Positions 42,527 to 51,210 of a DNA stretch of 64,000 nucleotides are shown here, in pieces. A program made the position numbers and the translations under genes. The notes beneath the pieces are model-generated. The model was not told the DNA's origin, searched no databases, and saw only the letters and a list, made by a program, of their open reading frames with translations. The DNA lies in contig JAWKYB010000002.1 in NCBI GenBank assembly GCA_041396705.1, positions 558,001-622,000 on the forward strand, written 5' to 3'. Positions within the stretch are counted from its first letter, which is position 1. Each line of letters starts with the position of its first letter. The DNA comes from Alphaproteobacteria bacterium (lineage in GTDB: Bacteria > Pseudomonadota > Alphaproteobacteria > CALKHQ01).

Positions 42527-44863
42527 GTGAAATTTGGTGTTGGACAGACCGTCGAACGCAAGGAAGACCAGCGCTTCCTGACCGGCACGGGCCGCTATCT
42601 CGACGATATCAGGCTGCCGAATCAGGCCCATGCCGCCTTCGTGCGTTCGCCGCATGCCAGCGCCCTGATCGGCGGGATCGACGTGGCCGAGGCCAAGGCG
42701 GCGCCGGGCGTGCTCGCGGTGTTCACCGCGGCCGATCTCGATGCCGACGGCGTGCCGGCGATCCCGTGCATGGCCGAGATCCCGGTGAAGGAGGGCACCA
42801 CCCAGAAGATGCCGCCGCGCCCGGTGCTGGAGGGCAGGCATGCCCGCAATGTCGGCGTGCCGGTGGCGATGGTGGTGGCAGAGACCGCCGCCCAGGCCCG
42901 CGACGCGGCCGAGCTGGTCGCGGTCGACTGGGAGCCGCAGCCCGCGGTGACCGACATGCGCGCGGCGATGCAGCCCGGCGCGCCGGTGCTGTGGCCCGAC
43001 GACGCGCCGGACAACGTCGCCTTCGAATGGGTCGACGGCGACCAGGCCGCGACCGAGGCCGCCTTCGCCAGGGCCGACCGCGTGGTCACGCTGGAGCTGG
43101 TCAACAACCGCCTGGTGGTCAACTCGATGGAGCCGCGCGGCTCGATCGGCCACTACGACGCGACCGAGGGCACCTGGACGCTCTACAACTCGTCCCAGGG
43201 CGCCCACATGAACAAGGACATGCTGCTGGGCACCCTGCTCAACGGCGTCGACCCGGAAAAGGTGCGGGTGCTGTGCCCCGACGTCGGCGGCGGCTTCGGC
43301 ATGAAGATCTTCCTGTATCCCGAGACGGTGGCCACGCTGTGGGCCTCCAAGCAGGTCGGCCGGCCGGTGAAGTGGGTCAACGACCGCTCCGACAGCTTCC
43401 TGTCCGACAGCCACGCCCGCGACCACATCACCACGGTGTCGGCGGCACTGGACAAGGACTGCAAGGTGATCGGGCTGAAGGCGGAGACGCTGGCCAACAT
43501 GGGCGGCTATCTGTGCAACTTCGGGCCCTATATCCCGACCGTCGCCGGCAAGGGCATGCACATCGGGGTCTACGACATTCCGGCGGCGTTCATCCACGTC
43601 ACCGGCGTGTTCACCCACACCGTGCCCACCGACGCCTATCGCGGCGCCGGCCGGCCGGAGGCGGCCTACATGGTCGAGCGGCTGATGGACAAGGTCGGCC
43701 GCGAGACCGGGCTCGGCCCGGCCGAAATCCGGCGGCGCAACTTCGTCAAGTCGTCGCAGATGCCCTATGCGTCGGTGCTGGGCCTGACCTACGACAGCGG
43801 CGATTTCCAGCGCAACCTGAACGACGCGCTGAAGGACGCCGACTGGGACGGTTTCGCCGCCCGCAAGGCGCAGTCGGCGGCGCACGGCAAGCTGCGCGGC
43901 ATCGGGCTGGCCTACTACATCGAGGTCTGCGGCGGCGCCCCCAGCGTGCCGGCGCTGCTGCGCTTCGAGGCGGACGACAGCGTCACCGCGATCATCACCA
44001 CCCAGTCGAACGGCCAGGGCCACGAGACCGCCTATTCGCAGATCATCGCCGACCGACTCGGCGTGCCGTTCGAGAAGGTCAACGTCCGCCAGGGCGACAC
44101 CAGCTGGATGAAGACCGGCAGCTTCACCGGCGGCTCGCGCTCGGTGCCGGTCGGCGGCGTCTCGGCGCAGATGGCCTCCGACGCCATCATCGAGAAGGGC
44201 AAGGAGATCGCGGCCGACCTGCTGGAGGCGGCGCCGGCCGACATCGAGTTCCACGAGGGCCGCTATGCCATCGCCGGCACCGACCGGTCGACCGACATCT
44301 TCGCGGTGTCGAAGGCCTGGCGCGAGCGCCACGCCGGCGGCGACGACAGCCTGCTCAGCGCCTTCGCCGAGTTCGCGCCGGACGCGGCCACCTTCCCCAA
44401 CGGCTGCCACATCTGCGAGCTGGAGGTCGACCCGGACAGCGGCCAGGTCGAGATCTTGCGCTACACCATCGTCGACGACTTCGGCAAGGTCATCAACCCG
44501 AGCCTGCTGACCGGCCAGGTGCACGGCGGCGTCGGCCAGGGCGTCGGCCAGGCGCTGTTCGAAGGCGTGGTCTACAGCGACGACGGCCAGCTGGTGACCG
44601 GCTCGTTCATGGACTACGGCATGCCTCGGGCCGACTATTCGCCGATGATTTCGTTCCGCTGGAACGAGATCCCCTGCACCACCAACCCGCTCGGCATCAA
44701 GGGTTGCGGCGAGGCCGGCGCCATCGGCGCCCCGCCGGCGGTGCTCAACGGCATCCTCGACGCGGTGATCGGCGAGGGCGTGACCCGCGTCGACATGCCG
44801 GCGACCCCGCTGTCGCTCTGGCGCGCCCTGCAGGCCGCCAAGGTGCCGCAGGCGGCGGAATAG
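42527..44863 (+). CDS. xanthine dehydrogenase family molybdopterin-binding subunit
   Basis: This 778-residue protein is the large catalytic subunit of a molybdenum hydroxylase. The GTG at 42527 is eight bases after an AGAGGAGG site. It has the aldehyde-oxidase domain (GRYLDDIRLPNQAHAAFVRSPHA, GRHARNVGVPVAMVVAETAAQA) and the molybdenum domain with PDVGGGFGMKIFLYPE, DAYRGAGRPEA and the catalytic glutamate in KGCGEAGAIGAPPAV. It lacks the AYRCSFR loop of CO dehydrogenase. The small iron-sulphur and FAD subunits that normally accompany it are not encoded nearby. Confidence 0.9.
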   Translation: MKFGVGQTVERKEDQRFLTGTGRYLDDIRLPNQAHAAFVRSPHASALIGGIDVAEAKAAPGVLAVFTAADLDADGVPAIPCMAEIPVKEGTTQKMPPRPVLEGRHARNVGVPVAMVVAETAAQARDAAELVAVDWEPQPAVTDMRAAMQPGAPVLWPDDAPDNVAFEWVDGDQAATEAAFARADRVVTLELVNNRLVVNSMEPRGSIGHYDATEGTWTLYNSSQGAHMNKDMLLGTLLNGVDPEKVRVLCPDVGGGFGMKIFLYPETVATLWASKQVGRPVKWVNDRSDSFLSDSHARDHITTVSAALDKDCKVIGLKAETLANMGGYLCNFGPYIPTVAGKGMHIGVYDIPAAFIHVTGVFTHTVPTDAYRGAGRPEAAYMVERLMDKVGRETGLGPAEIRRRNFVKSSQMPYASVLGLTYDSGDFQRNLNDALKDADWDGFAARKAQSAAHGKLRGIGLAYYIEVCGGAPSVPALLRFEADDSVTAIITTQSNGQGHETAYSQIIADRLGVPFEKVNVRQGDTSWMKTGSFTGGSRSVPVGGVSAQMASDAIIEKGKEIAADLLEAAPADIEFHEGRYAIAGTDRSTDIFAVSKAWRERHAGGDDSLLSAFAEFAPDAATFPNGCHICELEVDPDSGQVEILRYTIVDDFGKVINPSLLTGQVHGGVGQGVGQALFEGVVYSDDGQLVTGSFMDYGMPRADYSPMISFRWNEIPCTTNPLGIKGCGEAGAIGAPPAVLNGILDAVIGEGVTRVDMPATPLSLWRALQAAKVPQAAE

Positions 44864-44890
44864 CGCCGGCGCGCATTGTCTGGCAAGCGG

Positions 44891-44912
44891 ACGGGCCCCG
44901 GTCGGGGCCCGT
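44891..44912 (+). terminator. terminator hairpin after molybdenum hydroxylase gene
   Basis: ACGGGCCCC (44891-44899) pairs with GGGGCCCGT (44904-44912) over a 4-base loop, followed by a short T-containing stretch. It lies between convergent genes and may serve both. Confidence 0.6.
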
Positions 44913-44926
44913 TCTGCTTCCGTGGT

Positions 44927-45256
44927 TCAGTCCGGGTCCGGCTCGTGCAGCCGGGCTGGAATGTCCCGCGCGCCGTGCAGGACGCGCCAGACGTCGATAC
45001 TGTCCGTCCGTTCGACGAAAAAGACGAAGTACGGAAAGCGCCGCGCCCGCCCGGCCCGCAGCCCCGGCAGGCCCAGTTCATAGCCATGGCGCTGCGACGC
45101 GCCGGCCGGGTGCTGGCCGATGTGCCGCAACGCGGCCTCGAGCGCATCGACAAGGGAAAGCGCCGTCTGCGCGCCGGCGGTCTCGACGTAATGGGCGAAT
45201 GCCGCGTCGATATCCTGTGCGGCGCGGGCGCGCAGGATGACCGGCTTGCCGGTCAC
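44927..45256 (-). CDS. parE: ParE/RelE family toxin
   Basis: This 109-residue protein is a toxin of the ParE/RelE superfamily: it begins KPVILRARAAQDIDAAFAHYVE, has a central helix ALEAALRHIGQHPAGASQRHG, and ends FPYFVFFVERTDSIDVWRVLHGARD, the typical strand pair with the VxRVLHGxRD signature. The toxin would inhibit gyrase or the ribosome unless bound by its antitoxin. The start overlaps the antitoxin stop by 4 bp. Confidence 0.88.
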   Translation of the reverse strand: MTGKPVILRARAAQDIDAAFAHYVETAGAQTALSLVDALEAALRHIGQHPAGASQRHGYELGLPGLRAGRARRFPYFVFFVERTDSIDVWRVLHGARDIPARLHEPDPD

Positions 45257-45492
45257 TCGTCCCCGGACGGGCGGATGCGCGCGCGCAGCCCTTCGAAATA
45301 GGCCGTGTCGGCCTCCGCGGTCGATGCCGATTCCGCGCCCTCCAGCAACAGCGCATGCAGTCGCTGCCGGTCCTGATCCCGGCGGATCAGTTCGCGCATA
45401 TGTTCGCTGGACGAGCCGAATCCCCGCGCCGCCACCTGTTCGTCGACAAAGTCCTTCAGCGCTTCCGGCAGCGAAATGTTCATCGTGCTCAT
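45253..45492 (-). CDS. parD: ParD family antitoxin
   Basis: This 79-residue protein has the ribbon-helix-helix start MSTMNISLPEALKDFVDEQVAARGFGSSSEHMRELIRRDQD, which both binds DNA and dimerises, then an acidic tail that neutralises the toxin. It is the CC2985-like (ParD/CopG) type. It precedes and overlaps parE, so antitoxin is made first. The operator is presumably in the short upstream gap. Confidence 0.9.
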   Translation of the reverse strand: MSTMNISLPEALKDFVDEQVAARGFGSSSEHMRELIRRDQDRQRLHALLLEGAESASTAEADTAYFEGLRARIRPSGDE

Positions 45493-45552
45493 CCGGCGAT
45501 CATGAGCGCGATGGCAATTTTTGGCAAGCCGATGCGGCCCCCGGCCGGGCGC

Positions 45553-46005
45553 CTACGGCACCAGCCCCGCCTGCCGCAGCAGCGGTTGCAGGTCGGCAAA
45601 ACCGCCGAGGAAGGGCTCGCCGCAGGCGAAGGGCGGGATAGTGCCCGCGCCGCTGCCGTCGGTCACTGCCGGCTCGGCCGGCAGGAAGCCGATCACGATG
45701 TCGGTGCCGTAGCGGTCGGCGGCCTCGGCCAGGCTGTGCGGCGGCGCCACCGCGCTGTGCGCGGCCCAGTTCACCACCCAGCGCGCCGCGTCCGGGCCGC
45801 GCAGGGTCTCGCCGACGACGACGGTGAAGGTGACGCCGAGGTCGTCGCCGACCGCGATCGCGTCGATGGTCCCGCGCACCACCACCGGCGCCGCCGCCAC
45901 GGTCTCTGTGTCCAGCGGGGTGAACACGGCGCAGGCCCGCGCCGGTGCCGCGGCCAGGGCCGGCAGCAGCAGCGCGGCGCCAAGGGCCGCCAGCAGCATG
46001 CGCAT
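45553..46005 (-). CDS. secreted N-terminal-Cys protein, tandem paralogue 1
   Basis: This 150-residue protein has a signal peptide ending AAPARA, so the mature protein begins with Cys (CAVFTPLD). An excellent GGAGGTGA ribosome site precedes the ATG at 46005. It shares a common plan with the next two genes: N-terminal Cys, a VVVRGTIDAIA strand, VVVGETLRG, an RWVVNWAAHS strand, a PP turn, VIGFLP, and a late Cys-x2-PFLGG followed by a Leu-rich C-terminal helix. I do not recognise the family; the layout of an N-terminal Cys followed by a VVVRG strand recalls OB-fold netrin/TIMP-like domains (speculative). Confidence 0.7.
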   Translation of the reverse strand: MRMLLAALGAALLLPALAAAPARACAVFTPLDTETVAAAPVVVRGTIDAIAVGDDLGVTFTVVVGETLRGPDAARWVVNWAAHSAVAPPHSLAEAADRYGTDIVIGFLPAEPAVTDGSGAGTIPPFACGEPFLGGFADLQPLLRQAGLVP

Positions 46006-46063
46006 CGGGGTCACCTCCAGGTTGGCGTCGGCCGGCCGCTTCCGGGTCCGGCGGGGCCGCAGG

Positions 46064-46522
46064 TCAGTCGACCAGGCCGTCGGCACGCAGCAGCGGCGCC
46101 AGCGTGTCGAGGCTGCCGAGGAACGGCACGGCGCAGACCTCCTGCGCCAGCGTGCCCTGGCCCCGCTCGGGATCGGCCGGCAGGACGTCCACCGCCAGCG
46201 GCGCGATGCCCAGCACGATGTCCAGCCCGCCATAGGCCACGGCGAAGGCGTCGAGGTCTTCCGGCGGCACGATCACGCTCTCCAGGCCCCAGGTCACCGT
46301 CCAGGCGGCGGCCTCGTCGCCGCGATAGGTCTCGATCACGTCCACCGACAGCACCGCCGAGCCGTCGGCCCGCGGTTCGATCGCCGTCAGCGTGCCGCGC
46401 ACCACCACGGGCGCATCGGCGACCACCTGCGGGCTGAGCGGGTTCGGCACCTCGCAGGCGAAGGCGGGTCCGGCGGCGGCCGCCAGGGCGGCGGCGATCA
46501 GGGCGAGGCGGGTGCGGCGCAT
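46064..46522 (-). CDS. secreted N-terminal-Cys protein, tandem paralogue 2
   Basis: This 152-residue protein is the second member of the trio. The signal peptide ends AGPAFA before Cys (CEVPNPLS). Conserved blocks are VVVRGTLTAIE, SVDVIETYRG, WTVTWGLESVI followed by a PPEDL turn, DIVLGIAPL and EVCAVPFLGSLDTLAPLLRADGL. Clear homology with the flanking genes shows recent tandem duplication, but the middle varies in length, so they have diverged. No cytoplasmic motif or catalytic residue is obvious beyond the two conserved cysteines. Confidence 0.7.
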   Translation of the reverse strand: MRRTRLALIAAALAAAAGPAFACEVPNPLSPQVVADAPVVVRGTLTAIEPRADGSAVLSVDVIETYRGDEAAAWTVTWGLESVIVPPEDLDAFAVAYGGLDIVLGIAPLAVDVLPADPERGQGTLAQEVCAVPFLGSLDTLAPLLRADGLVD

Positions 46523-46656
46523 GCGAGCGGCTCCTTTCGGTCCTGTGCGGCGAAGCGCGTGAGGCTACGCCTGAATTCCGGCATCAGCGGGTCGCCGTAG
46601 GGGCAATCCGGGGGCACTGCGGCCGTCACGCCGGGGGGCCGCACCGGCGGGCAAGG

Positions 46657-47148
46657 CTAGTCCGCCATCCCCCAGGCGCGCAGCTGCGCTTGCATCTCCG
46701 TGGCGGGCCCGAGGAAGGGCGCGCCGCACATCTCCTGCGCCAGCGTGCCGGCGGCGACCTGGGGCCGGCCGTCGCTGCGACGGTCCTGCGGCAGCGGCGG
46801 ATCGTCCGGGTTCAGGCCGACGATCACCGTGTCGCCGAAGCGCGCGGCGGCGTCGGCCGGGTCGGCGGGCGGGCCGATCACGCTGTTCGCCGGCCAGGTC
46901 ACCCGCCATTGCGCCGCGGCAAGCCCGCGCAAGGTCTCGTCGACCGCGACGGTCAGCCGGGCCGGTCCGGCGGCGTCCGCTTCGACCGCGACGATGCGGC
47001 CGCGCACGACCACCGGCGCGGCCAGCGCCACCGCCGGGCGCAGCTCCAGCAGAACGATGCAGGCCTGTGCCGGCGCCGTCGGCGCGGCCAGGCCGCCAGT
47101 CAGCGCGGCCGCCGCGGCCAGCATCGTGCGTGCCTGCATCGCCCTCAT
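46657..47148 (-). CDS. secreted N-terminal-Cys protein, tandem paralogue 3
   Basis: This 163-residue protein is the third member. The signal peptide (TMLAAAAALTGGLAAPTAPAQA) ends before Cys in CIVLLELR. Matching blocks are VVVRGRIVAVE, VAVDETLRG, WRVTWPANSVIGPP, VIVGLNPDDP and EMCGAPFLGPATEMQAQLRAWGM. A longer insert lies before the final Cys. The ATG at 47148 starts the frame; another in-frame ATG lies three codons later. Confidence 0.7.
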   Translation of the reverse strand: MRAMQARTMLAAAAALTGGLAAPTAPAQACIVLLELRPAVALAAPVVVRGRIVAVEADAAGPARLTVAVDETLRGLAAAQWRVTWPANSVIGPPADPADAAARFGDTVIVGLNPDDPPLPQDRRSDGRPQVAAGTLAQEMCGAPFLGPATEMQAQLRAWGMAD

Positions 47149-47169
47149 CCCCTGCGCCGGCGCGGCGCC

Positions 47170-47442
47170 CTATTCCGTGCGGATGGCGCCGTTCTCGATG
47201 ATCACGGCGTCGACGCTGGCGTCGACCGCGACCTCGCCGATGCCGACCACCTCGACCGTGCAGTCGCTACACACGCTGAGCTGGGTGGTGTGGCCCCCGA
47301 TCGAGCTGTGGGTGGTGCTGGCGCCGCTGTGCAGGCGGACGTCGTAGCCGACGTCGTCGCGGTTCTCCAGATCGGCCGCGGTGGCGGTACCGGCGCCGAG
47401 CGCGGCGGTGGCGGCCAGCAGCCATAGAATGCGATCGCTCAT
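47170..47442 (-). CDS. small secreted protein
   Basis: This 90-residue protein has a signal peptide (RILWLLAATAALGAGTATA) and a short mature part with a CSDC motif (two cysteines two residues apart), followed by VEVVGIGEVAVDASVDAVIIENGAI. The cysteine pair could bind metal or form a disulphide. It lies directly next to the N-terminal-Cys trio on the same strand (21 bases before the third member's start) and may belong to the same operon. Not a recognised family. Confidence 0.6.
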   Translation of the reverse strand: MSDRILWLLAATAALGAGTATAADLENRDDVGYDVRLHSGASTTHSSIGGHTTQLSVCSDCTVEVVGIGEVAVDASVDAVIIENGAIRTE

Positions 47443-47637
47443 CCGGGTTGCGCTCCCTGCCCGTTGCACGGCAATGCCAAGTCTGCCGTGTCGATACCCT
47501 GCGATTCCGGCGAAGTTGCGGCGCCGGCGCGCGGCCGCCGCACCGCCACTGCGATCTTCCCTCCGGCATCCCGCCGACCTACTCTGCCGGCTGTCCGCCG
47601 ACAACCGGGTGCCCCGTCGCGCCCCTGAGGATCTCCC

Positions 47638-48831
47638 ATGACCGCGACGAGGCCCGGCCTCCTGATCGGCCTGATCACCGCGCTCGTCTCGATCGGGCCG
47701 CTGACGATCGCGATCTACATCCCGTCGCTGACCGACATCCGCACCGCGCTGCACGCCACCGAGGCCGAGGTGCAGCTGACCGTCACCGCCTATCTGGTCG
47801 GCTTCGCCTTCGCCCAGCTCGCGGTGGGCCCGCTGTCGGACAGGCTCGGGCGGCGGCCGGTGCTGTTCGCCGGCCTCGCGCTCTATGTCGCGGCCAGCGT
47901 CGCCTGCGCGCTTGCCGCCAGCGCGCAGGAGATGGCGGCGCTGCGGGTGCTGCAGGCGCTGGGCGCCTGCGCCGGGCCCGTGGTCGGCCGCGCCATGGTG
48001 CGCGACCTGTTCGAGGGCGAGCGGGCGCGCGCCGTCTTCGCCCTGGTCGGCACCGCGCTGGCGGTCGCGCCGGCCATCGCGCCGGCGCTGGGCGGCCAGC
48101 TGCAGACCCACATCGGCTGGCAGGCGAACTTCTTCGCGGTCGCGCTGATCGGCGCCGGACTGTTCGCGCTGATGGCCGCGATGCTGGTCGAGACCAACCG
48201 CCACCGCGACCCGACCGCGACCAGCCCGCGCCGGCTTGCCGCCAACTTCCGGCTGCTGGCCGGCGACCGCGGCTTCGTCGGCTACAGCCTCGCCGTCGGC
48301 TTCACCTTCTTCGGCATGTTCGCCTACACCGCCAACTCGCCGTTCGTGTTCCGCGACCTGCTCGGCCTCGGCGCCGACGAATATGGCTGGCTCGCGCTGT
48401 TCAACGTCGCCGCCTATGTGCTCGGCACGCTGCTGTCGCGCAGCCTGGGCCGCCGGCTCGGCCTGACCGCCGTGCTCGCCGCCGGCTGCGCCACCATGGC
48501 GGCCGGCGGGCTGGCGATGCTGGCGCTGACCCAGGCCGGATGGGTCTCGGTGGCCGGGCTGATCGCCTGCACCATGGTCTACATGGCCGGCTCCGGCCTG
48601 GCGCTGCCCAACGCCTTCGCCGGCGCGCTGGCGCCGTTCCCGCGCATCGCCGGGGCCGCCTCCGCCCTGCTCGGCTTCGCCCAGATGGGCGTCGGCGCGC
48701 TCGGCACCGTGCTGGTGGCGGCGATCAGCGACGCCAGCGCCCGTCCGCTCGGCATCGTCATGGCGCTGGGCGGCGTCGCCGCCCTGGCCGTCGCGCTGGC
48801 GGTGGTGCCGCGGCACGCGGGCGCGGCATGA
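47638..48831 (+). CDS. Bcr/CflA-type drug-efflux MFS transporter, first
   Basis: This 397-residue protein has 12 hydrophobic segments and the drug:proton antiporter signatures TIAIYIPSLTDI in helix 1, GPLSDRLGRRPVLFAG between helices 2 and 3 (motif A), and RVLQALGACAGPVVGRAMVRDLF at helix 5, typical of Bcr/CflA exporters. The ATG is at 47638. It is immediately followed by a close relative with which it overlaps by ATGA, an unusual tandem arrangement. Export of sulphonamide-like or bicyclomycin-like compounds is the family role; the real substrate is unknown. Confidence 0.88.
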   Translation: MTATRPGLLIGLITALVSIGPLTIAIYIPSLTDIRTALHATEAEVQLTVTAYLVGFAFAQLAVGPLSDRLGRRPVLFAGLALYVAASVACALAASAQEMAALRVLQALGACAGPVVGRAMVRDLFEGERARAVFALVGTALAVAPAIAPALGGQLQTHIGWQANFFAVALIGAGLFALMAAMLVETNRHRDPTATSPRRLAANFRLLAGDRGFVGYSLAVGFTFFGMFAYTANSPFVFRDLLGLGADEYGWLALFNVAAYVLGTLLSRSLGRRLGLTAVLAAGCATMAAGGLAMLALTQAGWVSVAGLIACTMVYMAGSGLALPNAFAGALAPFPRIAGAASALLGFAQMGVGALGTVLVAAISDASARPLGIVMALGGVAALAVALAVVPRHAGAA

Positions 48832-50051
48832 GCGCGCCGCCGCTGGCTCGGGTGCCGCGGGCGCGGCCGGATTCGCTGCCGGTCGCGGTGCTGCTGACCA
48901 TGATCGTGGCGCTGGGGCCGGTGTCGACCGACCTCTACCTGCCGTCGCTGCCGGCGATCGGCCGGGTGCTCGGCGCCGACCAGCCCAGCGTGCAGCTGAC
49001 GCTGAGCCTGTTCCTGGTCGGCTTCGCCCTGTGCCAGCTGGTGCACGGCCCGCTGTCGGACCGCTTCGGGCGCCGGCCGGTGCTGCTCGGCGGGCTCGGC
49101 CTCTATCTCGCCGCCAGCGTCGGCTGCGCCTTCGCGCCGACCATCGACTGGCTGGTCGCCGGCCGTTTCCTGCAGGCGGTCGGCGCCTGTGTCGGCCCGG
49201 TGGTCGGCCGCGCCGTGGTGCGCGACGTCTATGGCCGCGAGCGTGCGGCCAAGGTGCTGGCCTACATGGGTGCGGCGATGGCGCTGGCGCCGGCGGTCGG
49301 CCCGGTGCTGGGCGGACTGATGCAGCAGTGGTTCGGCTGGCAGGCCAACTTCGCGCTGATGGCGCTGTTCGGCGCCGCCGCCATCGCCGGCACGCTGCTG
49401 CTGCTCAGCGAGACCAACCGCCACCGCAATCCGGCCGCGACCAGCCCGCGCGGCCTGGTCGGCAACTACGCCGCACTGGTCCGCCACCGCGCCTATGTCG
49501 GCTATGTGCTGATGCTGACCTGCGGCTATGCCGGGCTGTTCGCCTTCATCTCCGGCTCGTCCTTCGTGTTCATCGACTATCACGGCCTCAGCGAGACCGC
49601 GTTCGGCTTCTGCTTTGCCGCGGCGGTGGCCGGCTACATGATCGGTACGCTGGCCAGCGGCCGGCTGTCCGGCCGCTTCACCCTGGAACAGACGGCGCGC
49701 GCCGGGGCGCTGATCGCCGCGGTGTGCGGCGTCGCCGCCGCCGCGCTCGGCTTCGCCGGCATCGACGGCGTGGCGGCGATCCTGGTACCGATGGCGGCCT
49801 ACATGGTCGGTTTCGGCCTGGTGATGCCGAATGCGATGGCGGGCGCCATCGGCCCGTTCCCGCAGATGGCCGGCGCCGCCGCCGCGCTGGGCGGTTTCGC
49901 CTCGTTCGGCTTTGCCGCGGTGTGGGGCAACGTCGCCGCCCGGCTCAGCGACGGCACGCCGCTGGTGATGACCACCGCGCTCGGCCTGGCAGGCCTCGGC
50001 GTGCTGGCGGCCGAGCGGCTGGTGGTGCCGCGCGGCCGGCCGGCCGGCTAG
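48828..50051 (+). CDS. Bcr/CflA-type drug-efflux MFS transporter, second
   Basis: This 407-residue protein is a tandem paralogue of the preceding transporter: TDLYLPSLPAIG in helix 1, GPLSDRFGRRPVLLGG motif A, RFLQAVGACVGPVVGRAVVRDVY at helix 5. Segments such as ETNRHRNPAATSPR are shared almost exactly with the first protein (ETNRHRDPTATSPR). The start ATG at 48828 overlaps the upstream stop. The pair may have different substrates or act together; neither is proven. Confidence 0.88.
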   Translation: MSAPPLARVPRARPDSLPVAVLLTMIVALGPVSTDLYLPSLPAIGRVLGADQPSVQLTLSLFLVGFALCQLVHGPLSDRFGRRPVLLGGLGLYLAASVGCAFAPTIDWLVAGRFLQAVGACVGPVVGRAVVRDVYGRERAAKVLAYMGAAMALAPAVGPVLGGLMQQWFGWQANFALMALFGAAAIAGTLLLLSETNRHRNPAATSPRGLVGNYAALVRHRAYVGYVLMLTCGYAGLFAFISGSSFVFIDYHGLSETAFGFCFAAAVAGYMIGTLASGRLSGRFTLEQTARAGALIAAVCGVAAAALGFAGIDGVAAILVPMAAYMVGFGLVMPNAMAGAIGPFPQMAGAAAALGGFASFGFAAVWGNVAARLSDGTPLVMTTALGLAGLGVLAAERLVVPRGRPAG

Positions 50052-50178
50052 CCCGCCGCGCCGCCCGGCACGGCGTTTCATGTTGAGTATCGCATGTCGC
50101 TATGGCACGCAGTCCGAGGCGCGCCATGCGGTCGGCTCCGGCCGCGGGCGCGAACGAGAAAAAACGGGAGGAACGCAG

Positions 50179-51186
50179 ATGACCAACAAGATTGCGCGGC
50201 GTGCCGTGCTGGCCGGTGCCGTGGCGGTGGCCGGGGCGTCGCTGGCCGCGCCGGTGCTGGCCGAAGACACGATCCTGCTGCGCCTGGCCTCGGTGAACTC
50301 CGAGACCGACCAGCGCGCGATCGCGCTGATGGAAAAATTCGCCCCGGCGATCGCCGACTTCGCCACCTTCGAGCCGCACTGGAACGGCACCCTGTTCGCC
50401 CAGGGCACCGAGCTGGAGGCGATCGCCCGCGGCAACCTGGAGATGTCGATCACCTCGGCCCAGGAGCTGGCGGTGTTCTTCCCGGAATTCTCGATCTTCA
50501 CCGCCGGCTATGTGCACCAGGACGCGGCGCATCAGGTCGCGGTGTTCAACGACCCGCTGATGGACCCGTTCAAGCAGCAGGCCGAGGACGAGCTGGGCGT
50601 CAAGCTGCTGACGGTGATGTATCTCGGCCGCCGCCAGGTCAACCTGCGCCAGAGCGCCGACGAGCTGCGGGTGACCACGCCCGCCGACCTCGCCGGCGTC
50701 AACCTGCGCATGCCCGGCACCGATGCCTGGCAGTTCCTCGGCCGGGCGCTGGGCGCCAGCCCGACCCCGATGGCGTTCACCGAGGTCTACACCGCGCTGC
50801 AGACCGGCGCCGTCGACGGCCAGGACAACCCGCTGCCGACCGTGGTCGACGCCAAGTTCTACGAGGTGACCAGCCAGATCGTGCTGACCTCGCACCTGGT
50901 CGACCTCAACTACCTCGCCATTTCCAAGGCGGTGTGGGACGGGATGACGCCGGAGCAGCAGGCGATCGTGCAGGCCGCGGCCGACGAGGCGGCGGAGTTC
51001 GGCCGCCAGAACCAGCTGGCCAAGGAGGCGGAGCTGGTCAGCTTCCTCGAGGAGCAGGGGCTGACCGTGTACGAGCCCGACGTCGCCGCGTTCCGCGACC
51101 ATGTCCAGCAGATGTACCTGGAAAGCGAATACGCCGAGACCTGGCCCGAGGGTCTGCTCGACAAGATCAACGCGCTCGGCCAGTAG
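50179..51186 (+). CDS. dctP: TRAP transporter substrate-binding protein DctP
   Basis: This 335-residue periplasmic protein starts at ATG 50179 with GGGAGGAA just upstream. The N-terminus NKIARRAVLAGAVAVAGASLAAPVLA has an Arg-Arg pair like a twin-arginine leader. DctP-family features include the ligand-binding arginine block (GVNLRMPGTDAWQFLGRALGASPTPMAFTEVYTALQTGAVDGQDNP). It binds an organic acid or related carboxylate and passes it to the DctQM membrane complex encoded next. This is the first gene of a complete three-gene TRAP importer. Confidence 0.93.
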   Translation: MTNKIARRAVLAGAVAVAGASLAAPVLAEDTILLRLASVNSETDQRAIALMEKFAPAIADFATFEPHWNGTLFAQGTELEAIARGNLEMSITSAQELAVFFPEFSIFTAGYVHQDAAHQVAVFNDPLMDPFKQQAEDELGVKLLTVMYLGRRQVNLRQSADELRVTTPADLAGVNLRMPGTDAWQFLGRALGASPTPMAFTEVYTALQTGAVDGQDNPLPTVVDAKFYEVTSQIVLTSHLVDLNYLAISKAVWDGMTPEQQAIVQAAADEAAEFGRQNQLAKEAELVSFLEEQGLTVYEPDVAAFRDHVQQMYLESEYAETWPEGLLDKINALGQ

Positions 51187-51210
51187 GGCCGACGCCGCGG
51201 GGTGCCGGCG

